Source: Reichenbachiella versicolor (GTDB taxonomy: Bacteria; Bacteroidota; Bacteroidia; Cytophagales; Cyclobacteriaceae). From it: a stretch of DNA of 64,000 bases. The position numbers and the translations under genes were made by a program. The notes under the pieces are model-generated. The model made no database searches, was not told where the DNA came from, and worked only from the letters and a program-made list of their open reading frames with translations. The DNA lies in contig NZ_QFZQ01000005.1 in NCBI RefSeq assembly GCF_003171675.1, forward strand, positions 1-64,000, in the 5' to 3' direction. Positions 9,529-17,225 of the stretch are shown here, one piece after another. The number at the start of each line of letters is the position of its first letter. The first letter of the stretch is position 1.

Positions 9529-10275
9529 TTAAGCTACTTCTTCTGGAGCTTCTTCCTCTGTCTCGGTGGCTTCGTTTTCAGAACGGGTCTTTCTAGCCTT
9601 GGCGACTGTCATGACTGAACTGGTGATTCCATCGATTTGCGTAATCAACTCTTCGAATTCTCCGTCAGTTGTACTTTGAAGGATGTCGAAGGTGCTGATT
9701 AGTGCATTGAGGTGTGGCGCTATACCTGACTTGGCTTCCGAGAGTGTCGGATAGTCCGCTAGCTGATCGGCTTCAAGGCGCTCGTTGTAGAGGTTGTTGA
9801 ATTCGACTTGCGCTTGCTTCAGTTCCTCATAGATCTCCTTGACATTCATTGTAGTCATTGCTGGCTGATACTGCTCTTCATCTAGTTCGTTGAAGAGTGC
9901 AGATAGCTTACCTGACTGCTCTGTGTATCCCAATCGGTAAAGTCCAGTGCCGGCTTGCTCTATCACAGGCCAAACTTTGTTGTATGCCTCTTGGATCACT
10001 TCACTTCGACGACGCTTGTTAGCATCGACTAGGTCTCTAAATCCTATGAACAAATCATCTCTCAGTGCATCTAGTTTAGAGAGTTCGCTCACCAACTGAT
10101 TGAGTCGTACGGCTACGAGTGCTTGCTGTAGCGCTTCAAGATCTAGCTCTAGTAGATCGACGATCTTGAGTACGAATGGGTCTGTAATTCCTGCCTCTTG
10201 GATGGCCTTTAGGTAATTAGCTGTTGTTTCGGCCAGCTCTGCTGGCAATAAGTAGCTTGTTCTAAGCTTAATCAT
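9529..10275 (-). CDS. DUF6261 family protein
   Basis: A 248-residue, almost entirely helical, soluble protein with no signal peptide or membrane segment. The layout recalls DUF6261, a Bacteroidota-restricted family of about 240 residues with no known function. The features that fit are an N-terminal KLRTSYL, a middle helix LDALRDDLFIGFRDLVDANKRR, a helix rich in QAQVEFNNLYNERLEAD, and an acidic Glu/Thr-rich tail (about residues 225-248). Codon use is somewhat GC-richer than in the surrounding genes. The gene stands alone, with a stem-loop just downstream and a TAnnTTTG match (TATCTTTG, 10312-10319) upstream. No function is proposed, and the family call is from recalled sequence character. Confidence 0.65.
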   Translation of the reverse strand: MIKLRTSYLLPAELAETTANYLKAIQEAGITDPFVLKIVDLLELDLEALQQALVAVRLNQLVSELSKLDALRDDLFIGFRDLVDANKRRRSEVIQEAYNKVWPVIEQAGTGLYRLGYTEQSGKLSALFNELDEEQYQPAMTTMNVKEIYEELKQAQVEFNNLYNERLEADQLADYPTLSEAKSGIAPHLNALISTFDILQSTTDGEFEELITQIDGITSSVMTVAKARKTRSENEATETEEEAPEEVA

Positions 10276-10311
10276 ATTGAACGGTTTAAGTTAATCAAAT
10301 GCTGCAAAGTC

Positions 10312-10319
10312 AAAGATAA
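10312..10319 (-). promoter_or_regulatory. Possible -7 element for the DUF6261 gene
   Basis: TATCTTTG on the minus strand matches TAnnTTTG, 37 bp upstream of the start codon. No TTG is visible at the usual -33 distance, so this is a weak call. Confidence 0.3.
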
Positions 10320-10489
10320 CGGCTGCCGTTGGCTTGTTTGAAGTGATTGGGAAGATTTTTCGGGGAGATAGATGGAAGTTTTGCACTAGTCTACCGTCTA
10401 TCGAAGGTGCATGAGAGTGTAAAAGATGTTTCACTCCACTCAATATGAGTGTTTTAAATTTTAAATAAGACGAAAGCTACTGAAGTTGG

Positions 10490-10800
10490 TCTTCCAAAAA
10501 AGTTTTTTGCTCCACATCTGCTGACTTGAAGGACGCAAATTTTCTAGATTGAGTAATCCGGCTGGCGAAAGCGAAAAAAAATATTTTTAGGAGTAATCCG
10601 CACCGCTAGAAGCTCGTAGATTTTTTTAATCGAAAAATCAGTGCTGAGAAAAGCGAAATAATAATTTCTGCGAAGTAATCGGCGCTAAGTGGACCCAAAA
10701 ATATTTTTTTTGGAGTAATCCGAACGGCGCAGAGCTCGTAGAAAATTTACGAGCTCCAAGTCAGCAGATGTCCTCCGTGAAACTTTTTTCGACTAGTAAA
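10490..10800. repeat. Palindrome-rich intergenic repeat element
   Basis: A perfect 15-bp inverted repeat (ACATCTGCTGACTTG at 10514-10528, complement at 10757-10771) frames ~230 bp. Inside are AGTAATCCG at about 10552, 10592 and 10713, and a related GAAGTAATCGGCG near 10672, each next to A/T-only tracts. There is also a perfect 9-bp hairpin (GAGCTCGTA at 10732-10740, TACGAGCTC at 10748-10756), with a partial copy AGCTCGTAGA near 10611. No coding frame is seen. It could be a dead mobile element or a REP/MITE-like unit. The rest of the gap (10276-10489 and 10801-10918) shows nothing organised. Confidence 0.6.
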
Positions 10801-10918
10801 TCGGCTTGAGTTGGTAAAAAAAAATTCTACGGGGCTTGATTCCACCGGTCATTGAGGGAAATAATTTTTTCTCTTGACTCCGATCAGTGATTGATTAAGG
10901 TTTGGTCTATTTCTTCTA

Positions 10919-12442
10919 TCAATGACCTATATGACTCTCTTTTGTTTTAGATTTTAGTGCTTCTAGATCCTCTGGTGTGACGATCGCGGACTTTTTGAAA
11001 AGCCATTTCTCCTCATGTACTGGATCATAATTAGGATTGGCTGTTGGTAGCTGAGCGCCTACTTTTTCTCTCCATTGGTTTAGCATCTGAAACAATTCTT
11101 TGGTGATGTCTGGTTGCTCATCGACCTTATTGATGGTCTCTCCGATGTCTTCCTTGAGATTGTAGAGTTGAAGTTGTTCTTCTTCGAATACTTGGATTAG
11201 TTTCCAGTTTCCTTTTCTTACTGCACTATAGGGTTTGGCTCCTTCGAGGTGGTAGTGTGGATAGTGCCAATATACTGCACCTCTGTCTTGATCTTGGTTG
11301 GATAGTAGGGTGCTTGACAAGTCCTTTCCATCGATATTTTTGAGAGCTTCTGTGTTTTGGGACTTGATCAGGCTTAGTACTGTCGGGTATATATCCGGAG
11401 ATATGGCGATGGTTTTGGATATTCGCCCTCCTTCTATGCCGTCTGGCCAGCTAATAACTAATGGCACTCTGACTCCTCCTTCATAGATATCTCCTTTGCC
11501 GCTTCTGAGTGGGTAGTTGTCGGTGACGCTTTGGGTCTTTTTAAAGTTTTTTCTCAGCCCTCCATTGTCACTGAAGAATATAAAAATAGTATTGTCATAG
11601 ATTCCTGTAGCCTTGAGTTGATCGACTACTTGTCCTACGGCATCGTCCATGTGCTCGACCATCGCGGCATATACGGGATTGCTATGATGCAGACTGTCGT
11701 TGGCTATCGCTTCGTATTTACGGATCTTATCTTCTTTGGCTTGTAGTGGTGTGTGTACATTGTACAGCCATAGGTTCATGTAAAATGGTTTTTCGGACGT
11801 GGCACTGGCTTGTATGTAGGCTGAGGCTTCGGCTGCGAGTCGCTCTGTGAGGTATTCTCCTTCTGGGCCATCTTCTAGTCGAGGATTTTGGTAAGGGCTA
11901 AAATAGCCTCCTCCACCGTGGGACTTGGGAGATCCTGCTGAATGTCCTGCGATATTTTGATCAAATCCTTGGTTTTCGGGCCAGTAGTTTTCCGTCTCCC
12001 CGAGGTGCCATTTGCCTAAGTGAATGGTATTGTATCCTTCATCTTTGAGGGCTTCGGCTAGTGTATATTCTTTTGGGTCCATATACATGGTCCACTCTGG
12101 GATCGCCATTTTGGCAAATGGCTTCTTGTGTCCCGTGATCCAGTCGGTACAGTTGATGGTTGCTGGATATTTTCCAGTCATTAGACTGGCTCTTGATGGG
12201 GAACATACGGTACAGGCTGCATAGGCATCGGTGAACTTGACTCCATCTTCTGCGAGTCGGTCTACATTAGGGGTCTGGTATAGGTCGCTTCCAAACGTAG
12301 CGGCATCTGTCCATCCTAAGTCATCGACTACAAAAAGTACTACATTGGGCTTTTTGATGGCTGTTTCTTTTTTTGATTCACATGCCATCAGGGCAAGTAG
12401 TGACATAGCTAGTGATGCTACGTTTTTCAGTGCTATTTTCAT
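10919..12442 (-). CDS. Lipoprotein sulfatase (arylsulfatase A type, S1 family)
   Basis: Hydrolyses sulfate esters, probably on an algal or animal polysaccharide, at the cell envelope. The ATG at 12442 is preferred over one 21 bp upstream, because it puts a clean lipoprotein signal first: MKIALK, a hydrophobic stretch and lipobox LALMAC with Cys21. The N-terminal metal site reads NVVLFVVDDLGW. The sulfatase signature C80-S-P-S-R84 carries the Cys that is turned into formylglycine, which needs a maturase not found in this window. HLGKWHLG and FFSDNGG supply further active-site residues. Length (507) is normal for family S1. No SusC/SusD or glycoside hydrolase gene is adjacent, so it is not in an obvious polysaccharide utilisation locus. 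The exact substrate cannot be told from sequence alone. Confidence 0.92.
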   Translation of the reverse strand: MKIALKNVASLAMSLLALMACESKKETAIKKPNVVLFVVDDLGWTDAATFGSDLYQTPNVDRLAEDGVKFTDAYAACTVCSPSRASLMTGKYPATINCTDWITGHKKPFAKMAIPEWTMYMDPKEYTLAEALKDEGYNTIHLGKWHLGETENYWPENQGFDQNIAGHSAGSPKSHGGGGYFSPYQNPRLEDGPEGEYLTERLAAEASAYIQASATSEKPFYMNLWLYNVHTPLQAKEDKIRKYEAIANDSLHHSNPVYAAMVEHMDDAVGQVVDQLKATGIYDNTIFIFFSDNGGLRKNFKKTQSVTDNYPLRSGKGDIYEGGVRVPLVISWPDGIEGGRISKTIAISPDIYPTVLSLIKSQNTEALKNIDGKDLSSTLLSNQDQDRGAVYWHYPHYHLEGAKPYSAVRKGNWKLIQVFEEEQLQLYNLKEDIGETINKVDEQPDITKELFQMLNQWREKVGAQLPTANPNYDPVHEEKWLFKKSAIVTPEDLEALKSKTKESHIGH

Positions 12443-12707
12443 CCTATAATATCTTCTTATCAATCAAGTCTGAGCAGATTTTTGATCTACTCTTCTCTCC
12501 AAAACTAGGAAAAGATAGATCTGTATCAAATTCCATTTACTTTTGTGATTCCTCAGCCAAACTATCCAGTCGCTGGTTCGAACTAACTACAATTCCAATT
12601 TGTTTGGTCAATGATTCATAGAAGTGTATTCAGATTACCATTTGAGCATATCGAAATCCAATTAACAAAGTCAAAATAGCTATAGTGTAGAACTAAAACG
12701 AACGCGA

Positions 12708-13931
12708 ATGCCTCTGAAACTTTCAATATTTATTTTAGCCAGTGCATTAGTAGCTCAGACTAAAATCTCCCCTTTTGAACAGTTAAGGTCTAAAGCTGAC
12801 TCTATAAACTCAGCTCAACAATCGATCGATCTACTGGATGAATACTTGAATACGAACACCAGACCTCGCTTACCTGAACTGGCGGGTTATTATTACCTGA
12901 TATCTATTCAATACTACAAAAGTGATGAACTACTAAAAAGTCTATCCTATTTACTCAAAACAAGGGAGTTAGTCCTAAAGCATGGAAACTTGAAGGACTT
13001 GGAGTATAAAATAAGTCAGCTCTCGGCAGCTATTAATTTTCAAATGAGTGATTTTAAGCAGGCTCAGAAGGAGTTTGAGAGTGCATTGGCAATAGCCGAA
13101 TCCCAAAAAGACAATTCCCGAATCGTAAACTGCTTGTTCAACATTGGTATATCACAGCGAAATCAGGGGCAAAATAAAGCCTCGTCTGAGACTCTTTTCA
13201 GATGTCTGGAGATGGCTAAAGATGAACATATACATAAAATGGTTTCAAGGTCTCTAAATCAACTTGGAAGGAATAGTGAAGAGATGGGGAATCTAAAGCT
13301 AGCTTATAAATTGTACATCGAATCGGGAGAAGTCCCTGGTATTGAGATCGAACATATCACTACATCATATGTCAATGCGGGTTTTATTGATATGACCGAA
13401 GGAAGGTATAGAAAAGCCATTGGGTTGTTCCTGAAGACTGAACGGCTGATCGACGAAACTTACTATGATATTTATATACCGATGCTCAACAACTTAGGAA
13501 GGTGCTATTACCACCTCGAGCAATATGATTCGGCGCTAATCTATCTTGACAAAGCTCTTGATCTCAATTTCAACCCTACTCGCAATGCTCTTGATTTGCC
13601 GCAACTGAAAGAGTCCTTCGAATACCTCAAGCTAGTGGCTAAGGCTAAAAATGATGAGCACTTGTTGAAAAATATAGGTATTCTCGAAAGAATCAGTGAG
13701 TCGAACAAAAATTTGGAAAAGGCTAATGCTGACTTGATGGTTCAGGAGCATGAAAAGAGTTTGGAAAATGATAAACTAGAACAGAGATACATTGCTTGGA
13801 TGATTTCTACTGGCGTATTATTGACTCTGATGTTCATCTTGGGAGGAATAATCTATTTCTCTAGAAAAAGGAAAAAGAATAGCTATAAGGCTTTTTTAAA
13901 GGAGATAGATGAGACTTTGGATGGTCGTTGA
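12708..13931 (+). CDS. TPR-repeat membrane protein with C-terminal transmembrane helix
   Basis: 407 residues: an N-terminal signal peptide (LSIFILASALVA), then helical TPR-like repeats over roughly residues 35-330 (for example ALAIAESQKDNSRIVNCLFNIG and YDSALIYLDKALDLN). A short coiled coil follows (about 333-360), then one membrane helix (about 362-385) and a basic tail KRKKNSYKAF. The layout matches the sensor half of Bacteroidota TPR-containing histidine kinases or LuxR-type regulators. However, the protein stops ~20 residues after the membrane helix and has no kinase or DNA-binding domain. It may be a truncated sensor or a periplasmic scaffold. It stands alone, divergent from the sulfatase. 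Confidence 0.7.
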   Translation: MPLKLSIFILASALVAQTKISPFEQLRSKADSINSAQQSIDLLDEYLNTNTRPRLPELAGYYYLISIQYYKSDELLKSLSYLLKTRELVLKHGNLKDLEYKISQLSAAINFQMSDFKQAQKEFESALAIAESQKDNSRIVNCLFNIGISQRNQGQNKASSETLFRCLEMAKDEHIHKMVSRSLNQLGRNSEEMGNLKLAYKLYIESGEVPGIEIEHITTSYVNAGFIDMTEGRYRKAIGLFLKTERLIDETYYDIYIPMLNNLGRCYYHLEQYDSALIYLDKALDLNFNPTRNALDLPQLKESFEYLKLVAKAKNDEHLLKNIGILERISESNKNLEKANADLMVQEHEKSLENDKLEQRYIAWMISTGVLLTLMFILGGIIYFSRKRKKNSYKAFLKEIDETLDGR

Positions 13932-13983
13932 GTCTTTCTACCGCCTTTCTAAACGCATCTGATTTAAGGACCAAACCATTTTT

Positions 13984-14025
13984 AGTGTAAGCTTTTTTCA
14001 GGTATGGTTCAATACAGCTTACACT
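13984..14025 (+). terminator. Stem-loop downstream of the TPR gene
   Basis: AGTGTAAGC (13984-13992) and GCTTACACT (14017-14025) form a perfect 9-bp stem with a 24-nt loop, 52 bp after the stop codon. It has no clear U-tract. The rest of the 304-bp gap holds only the terminator of the next minus-strand gene. Confidence 0.4.
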
Positions 14026-14178
14026 TAGTAATTAAACTCTCTCAATACGCTGCACCATTGGGATCAGGCAGTATAATTTTCATTCTTTTTTGTGAAACGT
14101 CAAATAAGTATGAATCAATAGGTTTTTAAATCGAAGTGGGAGTATTAGGGTCTATTGTGGATTTGATTATCAAACGAA

Positions 14179-14208
14179 GGGCCCAAACCAACTTTATGAT
14201 CTGAGCCC
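14179..14208 (-). terminator. Stem-loop terminator, first of three copies
   Basis: GGGCCCA (14179-14185) pairs with TGAGCCC (14202-14208) using one G-U wobble in the minus-strand RNA. It lies ~27 bp past the stop codon of the GloVer gene. The surrounding ~65 bp are repeated almost exactly behind the two paralogues. Confidence 0.55.
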
Positions 14209-14235
14209 TGTCCTTTTATATATGAATTGTTGCGT

Positions 14236-17094
14236 TTATTCTTTGATGAACTGTGTCACTTTGCTTCCTTGCTTGATGATGTAGATTCCTGTCGATAGTG
14301 TACTGATATCTATAGTCTTCTTATCTGACGACAGTAGTACTACTCCTTCTAGACTTAGCACCTGTACTAATTCTCTACTGGTACTATTAATGGTAATGAT
14401 ACCACTAGCTGGATTTGGATATACTGTAAAGTCACTTTCTAAATCTTCTCCTACGGATAGTGTAGAATTGATTACTACATTCTGGGTTTGAGAGATTTTA
14501 TTACCATGATTATCATCAAAAGTCCAGTTGATCTTGACACTTCTAGTGATAGGAAACTCTATATCGTGTGTCACGGTGATGTTTGAGCTACAGTCATCCG
14601 TGGCTGTAGGGATCACGATACTTGATTCTAATATTTCTTTGTCAGAAATGATCTCTGGCAATTCTTCCAAATCAGGTACTGGATTAGTGACATCATCAAA
14701 GGTGATTGATTGAGTGGCTTCAAAGGTGTAACCATAGCCGTCATCAAAAGTCCAAGAGACATCCTTAGTCGTACCTTTGTTCGCTTCAAAATCCAACTCA
14801 TCCTCTGTAGTACCTGTCAGCATTCCTAAGCAGGCGTCATTGATGGTAGGAGCTTCAAACTGGCAGTCAGTTTTGGCTGAGACATTATGATTCTCTTCGG
14901 GTTGACAAATCCTGACTTGAAGTAAATTATCATAGCTCCTTTTTGCGAAATCATGGATTTTTTCAAATGAGTTATCAGCAGTATTGAACTTGTACATAGT
15001 ACCTTCGTCATACTCTCCTCCTTCTCGTGCTATACCGTATAATACACCGTCCTTATCTTCTACCAGCCCAAAATAAGAATGAATACCACTTTCACTATCA
15101 AAATCATACAGTTTGGTATAAGTATTAGTAGCAGGCTCATAGCTAAAAATAACTCCCATATCGTTACTTCCTCCTTGTCGTGTAGTACCATATAAAGTAC
15201 TGCTCTTTCTACTCTTAAGTAACGATGCAGATGGAGCCGACCCATCTATTCCTCTAAAATCATGATGCTTGGTGAGTTTACCTTCTACCAGATCATAGCT
15301 ATATAGAACACCATAATTAGTTACACCATAGAAAAGATTGCGATTGACCTCTGTCAATAATGTAAATGGAAAAGATGCACCAATATCATCAAAATCTGCT
15401 AGTTTACTAAACGATGAGCTATTGATATCATAGCTGTACAACAAACCCTTGTCAGATTTCCCTCCTCTAAATGTAACTCCATATAACTTACCATCTGAAC
15501 CTAGAGTAACCTTGAATGATTTAAAACCATCAAAATGATAAAGAACAGTGTACTCTTTACTATTGACGTCATACTTGAAGATCACTCCATCACCATAGGC
15601 ACCTCCAGCACTAGTCGTACCATAAAACACACCAGCTTCTCCTTCTATTACTCCAGCTCCTGGTTTACCACCTGTACTTCCTTTAAAATCATGGAGTTTG
15701 GTATATTGACTGGTAAAAGGATCTATTCTAAAAAGGACACCATCCCCCTGAGAATCCGTCTCACTATTATTACCTCCCCTGAGAGCAACTCCATATAACA
15801 TTCCATCCTTAGCTTGCATTAAATTTGGACTGTCTAATAATTTCCCCCAATTAATCAACTCATACAATGACGCGTACTCCTCGCTAGCTGGATCGTAGTT
15901 GTAAATCACTCCTAAACCTGATACTCCTCCTTTAGAAGAAACAGCGTAGAGCTTACCATTACTACCTTCTATCAGTGAACCTATAGTATGGTCTGCTTGT
16001 CCGTCCTCAAAGGAGTGCTCTACCTTAAAACCAACTCCAGCTAGGTCATAACTAAATAAAACACCTCTATCCTCTGTGGTGGCGGATGTTCGACCTGCAA
16101 ACGTCACACCATATAGCTTACCATTAGCCGCTTGTATCAATGAGCCTCTTGGACCATAGCCATTTACATAATAATCAAAATCATGAAGCACTGTGAGGCC
16201 TGCCGCGCCTGACACATCATAGCTGTATAAAATACCATCGCCATTAGCTCCACCTCTATATGTACTTCCATATAGCTTGCCATCATTCGCGAACATTAAT
16301 GCCCCTACGGGAGTACCACCGTGTGTCGTTCCGTCAAAATCATAAAGCTTAGTGTATGTATCATCTGAGGTGTCAAAACTAAATAGCACCCCCTTATCTG
16401 AACTACCTCCTCTGAGAGTAGATCCGTATAACACTCCAGCATTTCCCTCTATCAATGAGTTTGGGGTTCCACTGAACTTATGCAGTAATGCGAAAGTTTT
16501 ATCTCTTGGATCAAAGCTAAAAATGCTAGAGTTACCTGAATATGAACCCGTAACACCATACAACTTCCCATCACTACCTTCCAATAAAGTTTTACTGGGG
16601 TTTGCCCGGTCAGATACTCCATCTCCTACAAAGTGATAGAGTACTTCATAAGTTCCTACCTCTGGATCATAAGAAAAAATAGTCCCCTTGTCATTAACTC
16701 CTCCAGTAAAAGTGACTCCATAGAGCAAACCATCACTGGCATGAAGCAGTGAACCTCTAGGGTCTTCACCTTGATCTTCTGTTATTCCAAAACTATGAAC
16801 TAACTGATACTTCGTATCGGCTTCATCATACCTAAAAATAGTTCCTCGACCTCTTGTACCTCCGTCTTCAGTCATTCCATAGAATACCCCCTCACGTACT
16901 TCTACCAAGTTGCCTATTGGCTTCTCTCCATCATCAGGAACATCCAATACGTGTTGGTATTCTTTATTGACGTCAAACTTAAATATTGATCCATTTCGTG
17001 AACCTGAACCAGAGCTTCCCCACAGCTCTGTGACCTGAGCGCTTAGTCCATGCGTCAGTATGGCTAAGGCGATAAATAGTAATGTTTTCTTCAT
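14236..17094 (-). CDS. GloVer-repeat secreted protein with T9SS sorting domain (paralogue 1)
   Basis: 952 residues. An N-terminal signal peptide (MKKTLLFIALAIL, cleavage near LSA/QVTELWG) precedes a long array of ~50-residue repeats of the TIGR03803 GloVer type. The core of each repeat is GKLYGVT..GG..DKGVIFSYD, then Y..LHDF and P.GSLIEGSDG; the fold is probably a beta-propeller. Around residues 745-875 are two HYR/Ig-like modules (WTFDD..G). The last ~75 residues are a type A T9SS sorting domain (DFTVYPNPASG, then STGIYIIK and FIKE). The protein should be exported across the outer membrane and anchored or released. Its ligand or enzymatic role is unknown. It is one of three tandem paralogues, and the ends are near-identical among them. 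Confidence 0.9.
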   Translation of the reverse strand: MKKTLLFIALAILTHGLSAQVTELWGSSGSGSRNGSIFKFDVNKEYQHVLDVPDDGEKPIGNLVEVREGVFYGMTEDGGTRGRGTIFRYDEADTKYQLVHSFGITEDQGEDPRGSLLHASDGLLYGVTFTGGVNDKGTIFSYDPEVGTYEVLYHFVGDGVSDRANPSKTLLEGSDGKLYGVTGSYSGNSSIFSFDPRDKTFALLHKFSGTPNSLIEGNAGVLYGSTLRGGSSDKGVLFSFDTSDDTYTKLYDFDGTTHGGTPVGALMFANDGKLYGSTYRGGANGDGILYSYDVSGAAGLTVLHDFDYYVNGYGPRGSLIQAANGKLYGVTFAGRTSATTEDRGVLFSYDLAGVGFKVEHSFEDGQADHTIGSLIEGSNGKLYAVSSKGGVSGLGVIYNYDPASEEYASLYELINWGKLLDSPNLMQAKDGMLYGVALRGGNNSETDSQGDGVLFRIDPFTSQYTKLHDFKGSTGGKPGAGVIEGEAGVFYGTTSAGGAYGDGVIFKYDVNSKEYTVLYHFDGFKSFKVTLGSDGKLYGVTFRGGKSDKGLLYSYDINSSSFSKLADFDDIGASFPFTLLTEVNRNLFYGVTNYGVLYSYDLVEGKLTKHHDFRGIDGSAPSASLLKSRKSSTLYGTTRQGGSNDMGVIFSYEPATNTYTKLYDFDSESGIHSYFGLVEDKDGVLYGIAREGGEYDEGTMYKFNTADNSFEKIHDFAKRSYDNLLQVRICQPEENHNVSAKTDCQFEAPTINDACLGMLTGTTEDELDFEANKGTTKDVSWTFDDGYGYTFEATQSITFDDVTNPVPDLEELPEIISDKEILESSIVIPTATDDCSSNITVTHDIEFPITRSVKINWTFDDNHGNKISQTQNVVINSTLSVGEDLESDFTVYPNPASGIITINSTSRELVQVLSLEGVVLLSSDKKTIDISTLSTGIYIIKQGSKVTQFIKE

Positions 17095-17168
17095 TTAATT
17101 AGCTATGATAATTATTTAAAAAAGTGGGATAAATCGGGTGGATGATCTCAAGAATAATTTTGAACGAA

Positions 17169-17198
17169 GGGCCCAAACCAACTTTATGATCTGAGCCC
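17169..17198 (-). terminator. Stem-loop terminator, second copy
   Basis: The arms GGGCCCA (17169-17175) and TGAGCCC (17192-17198) are the same as in the copy at 14179. They lie 28 bp past the stop codon of paralogue 2. Confidence 0.55.
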
Positions 17199-17225
17199 TG
17201 TCCTTTTATATATGAATTGTTGCGT

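Noticed and set aside
10919-12442. Polysaccharide utilisation locus around the sulfatase
   Set aside because: No SusC/SusD pair, glycoside hydrolase, lyase or dedicated regulator is adjacent; the sulfatase stands alone.
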